Of a DNA stretch of 64,000 nucleotides, positions 53,722 through 62,295 are shown in pieces. This stretch comes from JAVXCQ01 sp036659415 (GTDB taxonomy: Bacteria; Bacillota; Negativicutes; Acidaminococcales; Acidaminococcaceae). Below the pieces are notes generated by a model. The model saw only the letters and a list, made by a program, of their open reading frames with translations, was not told where the DNA came from and searched no databases. Numbering within the stretch: the first letter of the stretch is position 1; the number at the start of each line of letters is the position of its first letter. Where the stretch lies: positions 1-64,000 of the forward strand of contig JAVXCQ010000005.1 of the NCBI GenBank assembly GCA_036659415.1, read 5' to 3'. Made by a program: the position numbers and the translations under genes.

Positions 53722-54117
53722 TTATACTCTTCTACGTTTTGGTGGACGGCAACCGTTATGTGGAATTGGAGTAACGTCTTTAATAGAGTTAACTTCTAAT
53801 CCAGCAGCTTGCAAAGATCTAATTGCAGCTTCACGACCGGCACCAGGTCCTTTTACGAAAACTTCTACTTGTTTCAAGCCATGTTCCATTGCAGCTTTGG
53901 TAGCTTGTTCAGCAGCCATTTGAGCAGCAAATGGAGTGCTTTTACGGGAACCGCGGAAGCCTAAGCCACCAGCAGATGCCCAACTCAATACATTACCGTT
54001 AGTATCAGCGATAGTAACAATAGTGTTATTGAAGGTAGAGCGGATATGAGCCACTCCTGATTCTATATTTTTGCGTTCTTTCCGTTTAGTACGGACGACT
54101 TTTTTTGCAGCAACCAC
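53722..54117 (-). CDS. rpsK: Ribosomal protein S11
   Basis: 131 residues, with ahead-of-core basic RTKRKERKN, the STFNNTIVTIAD motif and the C-terminal PIPHNGCRPPKRRRV. It follows rpsM by 22 nt. Confidence 0.98.
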   Translation of the reverse strand: MVAAKKVVRTKRKERKNIESGVAHIRSTFNNTIVTIADTNGNVLSWASAGGLGFRGSRKSTPFAAQMAAEQATKAAMEHGLKQVEVFVKGPGAGREAAIRSLQAAGLEVNSIKDVTPIPHNGCRPPKRRRV

Positions 54118-54139
54118 TCGTCTGATCCCTCCTCACAGA

Positions 54140-54508
54140 TTATTTCTTTTTACTAGTAACACTGCGCTTCGGACCTTTGCGGGTACGAGCATTGTTTTTG
54201 GTATTTTGACCGCGTACAGGTAAACCCATACGATGTCTTCTACCACGATAGCAACCAATTTCAACTAATCTTTTTATGTTGAGGGATTCCTCACGACGAA
54301 GGTCTCCTTCTAGTTTGTAGTCACCATCAAGTGTTTCACGAAGCTTGGAAATTTCATCCTCTGTTAAGTCGCGAACACGGGTATCTGGATTAATTCCTGT
54401 TTTCACAAGAACTTCTCGAGATAAGGTAAGACCAATGCCATAGATATAAGGCAGAGCATATTCAATACGCTTGTCTCTTGGCAAATCGACACCAGCAATA
54501 CGTGCCAT
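54140..54508 (-). CDS. rpsM: Ribosomal protein S13
   Basis: 122 residues. Family parts are ARIAGVDLPRDKRIEYAL, YGIGLTLSREVL and the basic tail KNNARTRKGPKRSV. It lies between rpmJ and rpsK. Confidence 0.98.
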   Translation of the reverse strand: MARIAGVDLPRDKRIEYALPYIYGIGLTLSREVLVKTGINPDTRVRDLTEDEISKLRETLDGDYKLEGDLRREESLNIKRLVEIGCYRGRRHRMGLPVRGQNTKNNARTRKGPKRSVTSKKK

Positions 54509-54525
54509 TCAGATACACCTCCTTC

Positions 54526-54639
54526 TTATCCTTGTTTTTGTTTATGTTTAGGATTTTCGCAAATTACCATAACGCGACCTTTGCGTTTAATAACTTTACA
54601 TTTTTCACATATTGGTTTTACAGACGGTCTAACTTTCAT
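54526..54639 (-). CDS. rpmJ: Ribosomal protein L36, zinc-binding form
   Basis: 37 residues: starts MKVRPSVKPICEKCKVIKR and ends NPKHKQKQG. C11, C14, C27 and H32 form the zinc knuckle of the C+ type. It lies between infA and rpsM as usual, with GAGG before the ATG. Confidence 0.97.
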   Translation of the reverse strand: MKVRPSVKPICEKCKVIKRKGRVMVICENPKHKQKQG

Positions 54640-54668
54640 ATAAATAAACCTCCTCTTGCCTGTCTTGG

Positions 54669-54887
54669 TTATTTGAAACGATATGTAATTCGTCCACGAT
54701 TTAGATCATATGGAGTAAGTTCCACTGTCACCCTGTCACCAGGCAAAATTTTAATGAAGTTCATGCGTATTTTACCAGATATGTGTGCGAGAATAACATG
54801 ATCGTTCTCCAATTTTACTTGAAACATGGCATTGGGCAGAGATTCTAAAATTGTGCCTTCAACCTCAATTACGTCCTGTTTTGACAC
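54669..54887 (-). CDS. infA: Translation initiation factor IF-1
   Basis: 72 residues from GTG 54887 (MSKQDVIEVEGTI), 9 nt after GAGGAGG. This gives exactly the usual family length; the ATG seven codons earlier overlaps the ribosome site. The S1/OB fold is seen in ESLPNAMFQVKLENDH and LAHISGKIRMNFI. In most relatives map stands directly before infA, and here that position holds a decayed copy. Confidence 0.97.
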   Translation of the reverse strand: MSKQDVIEVEGTILESLPNAMFQVKLENDHVILAHISGKIRMNFIKILPGDRVTVELTPYDLNRGRITYRFK

Positions 54888-54948
54888 AGATAATAACCTC
54901 CTCGTCATTAGGCTTTTGAGCCTGAAATTAATAAAGTGTAACTTCCCG

Positions 54949-55302
54949 CTAAGCAGATTTTGTCAGTATTTCCGGTTCTTTAGACTGAGTACTTCCCATG
55001 CTAGTTCCGGCAACGCCAAATATAGCATGCAACACTAACGCTATCAGCTTCCGCAAGTTGCGGGAACCGGGAATTACTTGTACAACTTCACAGTTCACTG
55101 CAACACATCGCTAAGCCTAAATACTAAGCTATTGCTTAAAGGGCTTACACCGGTCTTCGCAACAGTCTTGGATAATTACGGCTAGCGCTTATGCAGCAAT
55201 TACAGATTCTACGACCTTGCTGACTACAGCCAACGCCAAAGTTACGATCTTGCCAGCTCCACGCCTGCAGCATATTTTTCGCTCAGATTTCCAAAGACTC
55301 AT
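54949..55302 (-). pseudogene. map: Decayed methionine aminopeptidase gene (map), truncated and with in-frame stops
   Basis: Read from the ATG at 55302, which overlaps the adk stop (TAATG), the frame gives MSLWKSERKI..RRGAGKIV.LAL. This lines up gap-free with the first 25 or so residues of Map (K5, R8, A16, G17, I19, V20 kept). Stops follow at codons 38, 58, 62 and 64. In the same frame VAVNCEVVQVIPGSRNL corresponds to the SVNEEVVHGIPG region of Map, and HAIFGVAGTS to the segment after it. The frame ends at codon 118, and the metal-binding second half is gone. Position between adk and infA is exactly where map belongs. The cell must have another Map elsewhere. Confidence 0.85.
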
Positions 55303-55952
55303 TATTTCGTGCCTTCAAGGCTTACCTTCACATCTGCATATACTTTGTCAATGTCTTGAAGACCATTGATTTCTTTATAAACACCATGTTTTTTGTAATA
55401 CTCAATCAAAGGCGCTGTTTGACTATGATAAACGTTTAAACGATTTTTCACAGTAGCTTCTTTGTCATCATCGCGTTGATATAACGCACCACCGCATTTA
55501 TCACACATACCTTCAACCTTGCTAGGATTATATTCAACATGGTAAGTAGCACCACAAGCTTTGCAAATGCGTCGGCCTGTTACCCGCCCTACCAGTTCAG
55601 CATCAGGAACCACAATATTGACTACTCCGGTCATTTTGATTTGAAGACCAGCGAGGATTTCGTCCAGAGCAACTGCTTGCTCTTCTGTTCTTGGAAAACC
55701 ATCCAAGATGAAACCCTTGGAACACTCAGGTTTAGCCAGTCCTTCGCGTACAATACCAATTGTAACTGCATCGGGAACAAGTCCACCGGCATCCATATAT
55801 TTTTTAGCTTCTTTACCAAGTTCTGTACCCTGCTTAACAGCAGCGCGGAACATATCTCCAGTGGAAATATGCGGAATTTGGTAGGCCTCAGTTAATCTTT
55901 CTGCTTGAGTGCCTTTACCTGCACCTGGAGGCCCCATTAAAAGAATGTACAT
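55302..55952 (-). CDS. adk: Adenylate kinase
   Basis: 216 residues from ATG 55952 (MYILLMGPPGAGKGTQA), 9 nt after AGGAGG; the ATG three codons earlier touches that site. The P-loop is GPPGAGKGTQ. The LID domain carries four Cys (CKAC and CDKC) that bind structural zinc, typical for Gram-positive-type enzymes. It lies 13 nt after secY and is followed by the decayed map. Confidence 0.97.
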   Translation of the reverse strand: MYILLMGPPGAGKGTQAERLTEAYQIPHISTGDMFRAAVKQGTELGKEAKKYMDAGGLVPDAVTIGIVREGLAKPECSKGFILDGFPRTEEQAVALDEILAGLQIKMTGVVNIVVPDAELVGRVTGRRICKACGATYHVEYNPSKVEGMCDKCGGALYQRDDDKEATVKNRLNVYHSQTAPLIEYYKKHGVYKEINGLQDIDKVYADVKVSLEGTK

Positions 55953-55965
55953 AGTCGTCATCCTC

Positions 55966-57222
55966 CTATTTCATAAAGCCTTGATAGTGACGCATCAAAA
56001 TCAGCGACTCTATCTGCTTCATAGTATCTAATGCAACACCGACTACGATTAATAATGCTGTACCGCCGAAATAGACACCGTCAATGCCGGTAATCCAAAC
56101 AACTAAGTTAGGCATAATCGCAATTAATGCTAAGAACACAGCTCCTGCCATGGTTATTCTAGTCATAATTTTGTCTAGATAATCAGTAGTAGGTTTGCCT
56201 GGTCTAAGTCCTGGAATAAAACCACCATAACGTTTAATGTTGTCTGACATATCTCCAATATTGACGCTAACCGCCGTATAGAAATAAGTAAAGAATACAA
56301 TCATTAATACATACAACGTCGTTTGTAGAGGCGTACCCCAAGCAAACCAGTTGGCAATGGTTTTAACCACAGGAATATCAATAAACTGCGCAATTGTAAC
56401 TGGGAACATTAACACCGATGAAGCAAAGATGATTGGAATAACACCAGCTTGATTAACCTTTAACGGAATGTAGCTCGTATGTCCGCCGTACATTTTACGA
56501 CCAACAACTCTTTTAGCATATTGAACAGGTACTTTACGGTGCGCTTGCGTAATAGCAACAACAAATACTACCATCGCAATTGCAATAACCGCAAACAAGA
56601 TAACGTTCAAGAAGCTAATAGTACCGGCCTGTAAGTAGTTGTAAATTACACCAACACCATCAGGCAAGCGAGATACGATACCGGCAAAGATAATCAGCGA
56701 AATGCCATTACCAATGCCTTTAGCAGTAATTTGTTCACCAATCCACATTAGAAAAACAGTACCTGCTGTTAAGGTGATTGCAATCATCGCAATGGACATC
56801 ATGCCCGGATTGTTGATTGCTGCACGTAATCCATAAGCCATACCAATGGCCTGAATTAACCCCAAAACAACTGCTCCATAACGAGTCAGATTTGATAATT
56901 TTTTGCGTCCTTCTTCGCCATCCTTGGACCAACGTTCCAAAGTCGGAACAACTACTTGCAGTAATTGTAGAATAATGGAAGCATTAATATACGGAGTAAT
57001 ACTCATAGCAAAGATTGAAAACTTGCTCAAGGCGCCACCAGAGAACATATCCAGAAGACCGAATAAGTTACCACTGGTAAACAGCTGTTCAATCATAGCT
57101 GCATTGACACCAGGAACAGGGATATGTGTTCCAGCCCTAAAAACGATGAACATGGCTAGCGTAAAAACTACCTTTTGCCTGAGTTCCGTAATTCTGAAAA
57201 TGTTAGAGAGGGCTGATAACAC
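55966..57222 (-). CDS. secY: Protein translocase subunit SecY
   Basis: 418 residues, ten membrane helices, start GTG 57222 after AGAGGTGA, abutting the rplO stop. The plug and pore regions (MFSGGALSKFSIFAMSI, YINASIILQLL) are recognisable. It forms the channel used by SecA, encoded at 12798-15323. Confidence 0.97.
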   Translation of the reverse strand: MLSALSNIFRITELRQKVVFTLAMFIVFRAGTHIPVPGVNAAMIEQLFTSGNLFGLLDMFSGGALSKFSIFAMSITPYINASIILQLLQVVVPTLERWSKDGEEGRKKLSNLTRYGAVVLGLIQAIGMAYGLRAAINNPGMMSIAMIAITLTAGTVFLMWIGEQITAKGIGNGISLIIFAGIVSRLPDGVGVIYNYLQAGTISFLNVILFAVIAIAMVVFVVAITQAHRKVPVQYAKRVVGRKMYGGHTSYIPLKVNQAGVIPIIFASSVLMFPVTIAQFIDIPVVKTIANWFAWGTPLQTTLYVLMIVFFTYFYTAVSVNIGDMSDNIKRYGGFIPGLRPGKPTTDYLDKIMTRITMAGAVFLALIAIMPNLVVWITGIDGVYFGGTALLIVVGVALDTMKQIESLILMRHYQGFMK

Positions 57223-57663
57223 TTAAATCACCTCTACTTTTCCGCCGGCTGCAATAATTTTCGCCTCTGCTGTCTTACTAAAGCCCATAGCTTGCACGGT
57301 TAGAGCTTTAGTAAGTTCACCGTTGCCAAGAATGCGAACACCGTCGCGAATATTCTTAACTAAACCAGCTTCAATAAGCATTACAGGATCAATTACTGTT
57401 CCGTCTTCAAAGCAATTTAAATTTCCAACATTAACTTCAACATAGTTTATGCCGAATTTATTGTAGAATCCACGTTTTGGAAGACGTAGATATAATGGTT
57501 TTTGACCACCTTCAAAACCAGGACGCTTTACACCGCCGGAACGGGATTTTTGTCCTTTTTGGCCTTTGCCTGCTGTTTTTCCGAGACCGGAACCTAAACC
57601 GCGTCCAATACGGACGGAGGTTTTTTTGGAACCGGGAGCCGGAGACAATTCATGCAAATTCAT
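57223..57663 (-). CDS. rplO: Ribosomal protein L15
   Basis: 146 residues from ATG 57663 (MNLHELSPAPGSKK) with AAGGAGG upstream; the GTG three codons earlier lies in that site. The glycine- and lysine-rich GLGKTAGKGQKGQKSR region is diagnostic. Confidence 0.97.
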   Translation of the reverse strand: MNLHELSPAPGSKKTSVRIGRGLGSGLGKTAGKGQKGQKSRSGGVKRPGFEGGQKPLYLRLPKRGFYNKFGINYVEVNVGNLNCFEDGTVIDPVMLIEAGLVKNIRDGVRILGNGELTKALTVQAMGFSKTAEAKIIAAGGKVEVI

Positions 57664-57681
57664 CTGCAGCACCTCCTTGTT

Positions 57682-57870
57682 TTAAGCTTCAACTTTTTCT
57701 ACTTCCACTAAATGTTCCACTTTGTGAATCATTCCGCGAATAGTAGGTGTGTCATTTTTCACAACACTTGTACGAATTTTACCTAATCCCAAAGCCTTAA
57801 CGGTAGCGCGTTGATCTTGCGGATAACCGATCAAGCTACGGGTTAGCGTGATTTTAATTTGTTCCATCAT
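57682..57870 (-). CDS. rpmD: Ribosomal protein L30
   Basis: 62 residues, with IKITLTRSLIGYPQDQRATVKALGL split across the family core. Two ATG codons in tandem (57870, 57867) follow GGAGG; either can start the protein. It lies between rpsE and rplO. Confidence 0.95.
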   Translation of the reverse strand: MMEQIKITLTRSLIGYPQDQRATVKALGLGKIRTSVVKNDTPTIRGMIHKVEHLVEVEKVEA

Positions 57871-57879
57871 GCTGCCTCC

Positions 57880-58380
57880 TTAGCCCAATAATTCTTCCAC
57901 AGTTTTACCACGCAATGCCGCAACAGATGCAGCGTTCTTCAAGGAAGTCAATCCTTGGAGAGTTGCTCTGACAACATTGTTAGGGTTTGAAGATCCTTGA
58001 GATTTAGTCAAGATATCACGTACGCCAGCTAGTTCCAACACCGCACGTACAGGGCCACCAGCAATAACGCCAGTACCTTCTGCAGCTGGTTTTAGGAAAA
58101 CACGACCAGCACCAAATACACCGATAATTTCATGAGGAATGGTAGTTCCAACCAAAGGTACGCTGATGAGGTTTTTCTTAGCATCTTCAACGCCTTTGCG
58201 GATAGCTTCCGGAACTTCGGCTGCTTTACCGAGACCCATACCTACATGACCATTTTCATCACCAACCACTACAAGTGCAGAGAAGGAGAAACGACGTCCG
58301 CCTTTTACGACTTTAGCAACGCGGTTGATAAACACGACTTTCTCTTTAAAGCCATCATCTTGTTTTTCGAAATTCGCCAC
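57880..58380 (-). CDS. rpsE: Ribosomal protein S5
   Basis: 166 residues. The double-stranded RNA-binding part has VVKGGRRFSFSALVVVGD, and the C-terminal domain has KSQGSSNPNNVVRATL. It takes part in decoding accuracy. It lies between rplR and rpmD. Confidence 0.98.
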   Translation of the reverse strand: MANFEKQDDGFKEKVVFINRVAKVVKGGRRFSFSALVVVGDENGHVGMGLGKAAEVPEAIRKGVEDAKKNLISVPLVGTTIPHEIIGVFGAGRVFLKPAAEGTGVIAGGPVRAVLELAGVRDILTKSQGSSNPNNVVRATLQGLTSLKNAASVAALRGKTVEELLG

Positions 58381-58397
58381 TTTTATTCCTCCTTCTT

Positions 58398-58760
58398 TTA
58401 GAATTGAAGGCCAGCTTCGCGAGCCGCTGCAGCAAGAGCTGCCACACGACCGTGATACAGATAGCCGCCACGATCAAATACTACTACGCTAATACCTTTT
58501 TCTAAAGCTTTTTTTGCGATTGCTTCGCCCACAGCTTTAGCTGCTTCGATATTACCGCCATAGTTTTCTTTCATATTTTTCTCAACGCTACTAGCAGCTA
58601 CCAAAGTTTCGCCAGTCACATCGTTAATAATTTGAGCATAAATATTGCTTAAACTACGATACACGTTCAAACGTGGTTTTTCTGCCGTACCAATGATGTT
58701 TTTGCGGGAACGGAGATGACGTTTTAGACGCTTCTCATTTTTATCTACTCTATTAAGCAA
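58398..58760 (-). CDS. rplR: Ribosomal protein L18
   Basis: 120 residues from TTG 58760, 8 nt after GGGAG; the GTG at 58769 touches that site. RHLRSRKNIIGTAEKPRL and VVFDRGGYLYHGRVAALA are typical. It binds 5S rRNA together with L5. Confidence 0.95.
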   Translation of the reverse strand: MLNRVDKNEKRLKRHLRSRKNIIGTAEKPRLNVYRSLSNIYAQIINDVTGETLVAASSVEKNMKENYGGNIEAAKAVGEAIAKKALEKGISVVVFDRGGYLYHGRVAALAAAAREAGLQF

Positions 58761-58785
58761 GAGTTTCACTCCCTTCCATTAGGAA

Positions 58786-59328
58786 TTATTTCTTAGCGCC
58801 TGCTTTACCGGCTTTACGACGAACATGTTCGCCTTCATAACGAATACCTTTACCTTTATAAGGTTCTGGTGGACGAAGTGTACGGATTTCAGCAGCTACT
58901 GCGCCAACTGTTTCTTTGTTTGAGCCCATAATAATAATTCTATTAGGAGCTGGAACTTCAAATGTAATACCTGTTGGCGGTTCTTTAACAACAGGATGGG
59001 AGAAACCCAAGGTGAAGTTAATATTGTTGCCTTGTTTTGCTGCACGGTAACCAACACCATTAATTTCCAAAGTTTTAGTATAACCAGTGGTTACGCCAAC
59101 AACCATATTGTTAATGAGTGTACGAGAAAGACCATGCAAAGAACGATGCGTTTTGTCATCGCTTGGACGTTCAACAGTTAATATGTCACCGTTAAGTTCA
59201 AGTTTCATATCTTTGTTGATTGCGCGAGAAAGCTCGCCTTTTGGCCCTTTAACGGTTACCAAGTTGTTTTCTATAGTCACTGTAACATTAGCTGGTACAG
59301 TGATCGGTAATTTACCAATTCTTGACAC
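58786..59328 (-). CDS. rplF: Ribosomal protein L6
   Basis: 180 residues, GTG start at 59328 after AGGAGG. Two L6 repeats are present, with SRIGKLPITVPANV at the N-terminus and PPEPYKGKGIRYEGE near the C-terminus. Confidence 0.98.
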   Translation of the reverse strand: MSRIGKLPITVPANVTVTIENNLVTVKGPKGELSRAINKDMKLELNGDILTVERPSDDKTHRSLHGLSRTLINNMVVGVTTGYTKTLEINGVGYRAAKQGNNINFTLGFSHPVVKEPPTGITFEVPAPNRIIIMGSNKETVGAVAAEIRTLRPPEPYKGKGIRYEGEHVRRKAGKAGAKK

Positions 59329-59357
59329 TTATGAGCACCTCCTGTCTTTAGAAGTCT

Positions 59358-59756
59358 TTACCAAACGTATGCGATTACCTCTCCACCAAGACCAGCCTTA
59401 CGGGCTGCTTTGTCGGTCATCATACCTTGGGAAGTAGAAATAACAGCAATTCCTAAGCCACCGAGGACTCTAGGCAATTGATCTTTTTGAGAATAAACTC
59501 TCAAACCTGGTTTAGAAATACGTTTAATTCCAGAAATTACTTTTTCGCGATTCGCACCATATTTCAAGCTCACACGGATAATTCCTTGTTTGCTATCAGC
59601 CAGTACTTCGAAATCTTTAATAAATCCTTCGCCTTTCAAGATTTCTGCAATTGCAACTTTAATCTTGGAGCCTGGGATCTCAACTTTATCGTGATGAACC
59701 GAATTAGCATTACGAATTCTCGTAAGCATATCGGCAATCGGATCAGTCATAACCAT
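59358..59756 (-). CDS. rpsH: Ribosomal protein S8
   Basis: 132 residues, with DPIADMLTRIRNAN near the start and VISTSQGMMTDKAARKAGLGGEV at the end (shown in part). S8 is the usual repressor of the spc operon in other bacteria. Confidence 0.98.
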   Translation of the reverse strand: MVMTDPIADMLTRIRNANSVHHDKVEIPGSKIKVAIAEILKGEGFIKDFEVLADSKQGIIRVSLKYGANREKVISGIKRISKPGLRVYSQKDQLPRVLGGLGIAVISTSQGMMTDKAARKAGLGGEVIAYVW

Positions 59757-59787
59757 ACTTAAATACCCTCCTTCCTATTTGCTGACA

Positions 59788-59973
59788 TTACCAGCTAGCT
59801 TTGGTTACTCCCGGAATAGCGCCTAAATAGCTGTATTCACGGAAGCAGATACGGCAGATGCCGAATTTGCGCATGTAACCATGTGGTCTGCCACAAATTT
59901 TGCAACGATTATATCCACGAACCTTAAATTTAGGTTCTGCTTTCCATTTTTCAATCAGGGCTGTTTTAGCCAA
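59788..59973 (-). CDS. rpsN: Ribosomal protein S14, zinc type
   Basis: 61 residues. The two CxxC pairs CKIC and CRIC bind zinc, which marks the short type Z form common in Firmicutes. It lies between rplE and rpsH. Confidence 0.97.
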   Translation of the reverse strand: MAKTALIEKWKAEPKFKVRGYNRCKICGRPHGYMRKFGICRICFREYSYLGAIPGVTKASW

Positions 59974-59989
59974 GATATTCCCTCCTCAC

Positions 59990-60535
59990 TTATGCGCTAA
60001 ACGGCATTCCGAGAAGCCTTAATAATTCTCTTGCTTCCTCGTCAGTCTTCGCGGTAGTAACAATGATGATATCCATTCCATTTACTTTATCGACTTTGTC
60101 GTATTCGATTTCCGGAAAAATCAATTGTTCTTTCACACCCATTGCGTAGTTACCACGGCCATCAAAGGCAGTTGGGCTTACGCCACGGAAGTCACGTACA
60201 CGCGGTAAAGCAATGTTCATGAGTTTGTCAAGGAAGTAATACATACGTTCGCCGCGAAGGGTTACTTTGGTTCCAATCGGCATGCCTTGACGCAATTTGA
60301 AAGCTGCAATAGATTTTTTTGCTTTTGTAATTACCGGTTTTTGACCAGCAATGATTGTCAAGTCAGCAACTGCGGAATCGAGGACTTTACTGTTAGAAAC
60401 AGCTTCGCCTACGCCCATGTTCATAATCACTTTTTCAACTTTAGGGATTTCATTAACATTTTTATAGTTGAATTTGTCCATCATGCCTTGAACGACTTCG
60501 GACAAATATTTCTCTTGCAATCTAGTTTTTGCCAT
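59990..60535 (-). CDS. rplE: Ribosomal protein L5
   Basis: 181 residues, with MNMGVGEAVSNSKVLDSA and FRGVSPTAFDGRGNYAMGV as family marks. It binds 5S rRNA and contacts P-site tRNA. Confidence 0.98.
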   Translation of the reverse strand: MAKTRLQEKYLSEVVQGMMDKFNYKNVNEIPKVEKVIMNMGVGEAVSNSKVLDSAVADLTIIAGQKPVITKAKKSIAAFKLRQGMPIGTKVTLRGERMYYFLDKLMNIALPRVRDFRGVSPTAFDGRGNYAMGVKEQLIFPEIEYDKVDKVNGMDIIIVTTAKTDEEARELLRLLGMPFSA

Positions 60536-60558
60536 TCATAATCCTCCTTTCTCGGATT

Positions 60559-60888
60559 TTATTTATCGATTACTTCGCCGCATTTTTTACAGGTTCTTGC
60601 GAAGCCACCTGCTACGACGGTTTTCTTAATACGAGTAGCTTTTTTACAAGCCGGACATATCAACATGACTTTGGAAGAAGACATTGCTGCTTCCTTAACC
60701 ACGATACCGCCCTGTGGATTGGACTGAGAAGGTTTTGTGTGACGTTTTACTTTGTTAATACCCTCGATAACAACTTTTGCTTTCTTAGGCAAAGCTTCAA
60801 CGATTTTACCTTGTTTGCCTTTATCCTTACCGGATAAAACCACAACTGTATCGCCTTTTTTTACATGCATTTTTATTGCAGTAGCCAT
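60559..60888 (-). CDS. rplX: Ribosomal protein L24
   Basis: 109 residues. A KOW motif lies near the N-terminus (KKGDTVVVLSGKDKGKQGK), and two CxxC pairs (CPAC, CKKC) may bind zinc. L24 is an early assembly starter of the large subunit. Confidence 0.97.
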   Translation of the reverse strand: MATAIKMHVKKGDTVVVLSGKDKGKQGKIVEALPKKAKVVIEGINKVKRHTKPSQSNPQGGIVVKEAAMSSSKVMLICPACKKATRIKKTVVAGGFARTCKKCGEVIDK

Positions 60889-60927
60889 GTTAGAAACACC
60901 TCCTTTTAGTGCGTAATTTTTTTGAGA

Positions 60928-61296
60928 TTATAGCACTTCCGGTGCCAACGAAACGATTTTCATATAATCTTTATCACGTAATTCGCGAGCAACAGGTCCA
61001 AAAATACGAGTGCCACGAGGACTTTTGTCGTCTTTAATCAAGACAGCTGCGTTTTCATCAAAACGAATATATGATCCGTCAGAACGGCGAGCACCCTTAC
61101 GAGTACGTACAACAACCGCTTTAACTACTTCACCTTTTTTTACAACGCCACCGGGTGATGCATCTTTAACTGCACAGACAATGATATCACCAATGCTAGC
61201 ATATTTACGGTAAGAACCACCTAATACACGGATACACATTATTTTCTTAGCGCCAGTATTGTCACCAACATTAAGAATAGATTGTTGTTGTATCAT
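60928..61296 (-). CDS. rplN: Ribosomal protein L14
   Basis: 122 residues, beginning MIQQQSILNVGDNTGAKK, with IRFDENAAVLIKDDKSPRGT (a family block) and a typical C-terminus FMKIVSLAPEVL-like. It lies between rpsQ and rplX. Confidence 0.98.
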   Translation of the reverse strand: MIQQQSILNVGDNTGAKKIMCIRVLGGSYRKYASIGDIIVCAVKDASPGGVVKKGEVVKAVVVRTRKGARRSDGSYIRFDENAAVLIKDDKSPRGTRIFGPVARELRDKDYMKIVSLAPEVL

Positions 61297-61337
61297 AGAT
61301 TTACCTCCTTTGCCAAATGTTTAATCGGCAAATTATA

Positions 61338-61598
61338 TTATTTTGCACGCTCTAGAATTTCAATAACGCGCCAGCATTTATCCTTGGATAATGGGCGAGT
61401 TTGCATAATTTGCACAGTATCACCGATATGCGCTTCATTATTCTCATCATGAGCTTTAAGCTTAATTGTATGTTTTACACCTTTTTGATAAAGGGGATGC
61501 TGCACAAAACGTTCAATTGCAACTACTACAGTTTTGCTCATTTTGTCGCTAACCACTTTGCCGGTACGTGTAGCACGTAAATTTCTTTGTTCGGTCAC
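61338..61598 (-). CDS. rpsQ: Ribosomal protein S17
   Basis: 86 residues, GTG start at 61598 after GGAGGA. The OB-fold is marked by GKVVSDKMSKTVVVAIER and a conserved C-terminal TRPLSKDKCWRV. It follows rpmC. Confidence 0.97.
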   Translation of the reverse strand: MTEQRNLRATRTGKVVSDKMSKTVVVAIERFVQHPLYQKGVKHTIKLKAHDENNEAHIGDTVQIMQTRPLSKDKCWRVIEILERAK

Positions 61599-61642
61599 GA
61601 GATTATTCCTCCTTCATGTAGACTAAGAACACACCCATGTTG

Positions 61643-61837
61643 TTAAGCGTTTAATTCCCTTTGACGCTGAATGGTTTTAATGCGTGCAATGGATTTCTTA
61701 ACTTCCCTGATTTTCATGGGGTTTTCCAATTGTCCAGTTGCCATTTGAAAACGCAGGTTGAAAAGTTCATCCTTCAAACCGGCTATTTTAGTATCTAATT
61801 CAGTCGCAGACATTTCACGAATCTCTATTGTTTTCAT
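61643..61837 (-). CDS. rpmC: Ribosomal protein L29
   Basis: 64 residues, two long helices, with LKDELFNLRFQMATGQLENP as the family core. The ATG overlaps the rplP stop (TAATG), so the two are coupled. L29 lies at the exit of the peptide tunnel. Confidence 0.97.
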   Translation of the reverse strand: MKTIEIREMSATELDTKIAGLKDELFNLRFQMATGQLENPMKIREVKKSIARIKTIQRQRELNA

Positions 61838-62295
61838 TAAGCTTCACCACCCACTCCATTTTGTTGTGCAGCGATTTCGGCTTCCAATTGAGCTTTGGTC
61901 ACAAACTTCGTTTTAATTGGTAGTTTGTGGCTTGCTAAACGCATAGCTTCTTTAGCAATGTCCTCGGTTACGCCGTTCATTTCGAACAATACGCGACCTG
62001 GTTTAACAACTGCTACCCAATACTCAGGAGAACCTTTACCACTACCCATGCGGGTTTCAGCCGGTTTTGCCGTAATTGGCTTATCCGGGAAAATTTGAAT
62101 CCATACTTGACCGCCACGTTTAATGTAACGAGTCATTGCGATACGAGCTGCTTCAATCTGACGGTTGGTAATCCAAGCCGGCTCCAAAGCAACAAGGCCG
62201 AAATCGCCATGGGCAATCTTGTTACCACGCATAGCACGTCCGGTCATACGACCTCTGTGTTGTTTACGATGTTTTACTCTCTTTGGTAATAACAT
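61837..62295 (-). CDS. rplP: Ribosomal protein L16
   Basis: 152 residues, starting MLLPKRVKHRKQHRGRM, with RMGSGKGSPEYWVAVVKPG as the core. It overlaps both neighbours by one base (TAATG). Confidence 0.98.
   Translation of the reverse strand: MLLPKRVKHRKQHRGRMTGRAMRGNKIAHGDFGLVALEPAWITNRQIEAARIAMTRYIKRGGQVWIQIFPDKPITAKPAETRMGSGKGSPEYWVAVVKPGRVLFEMNGVTEDIAKEAMRLASHKLPIKTKFVTKAQLEAEIAAQQNGVGGEA

Noticed and set aside
55021..55301. Reading the adk-infA spacer as a structured RNA because it lacks long frames
   Set aside because: One continuous frame aligns to methionine aminopeptidase, so a decayed gene explains it better.
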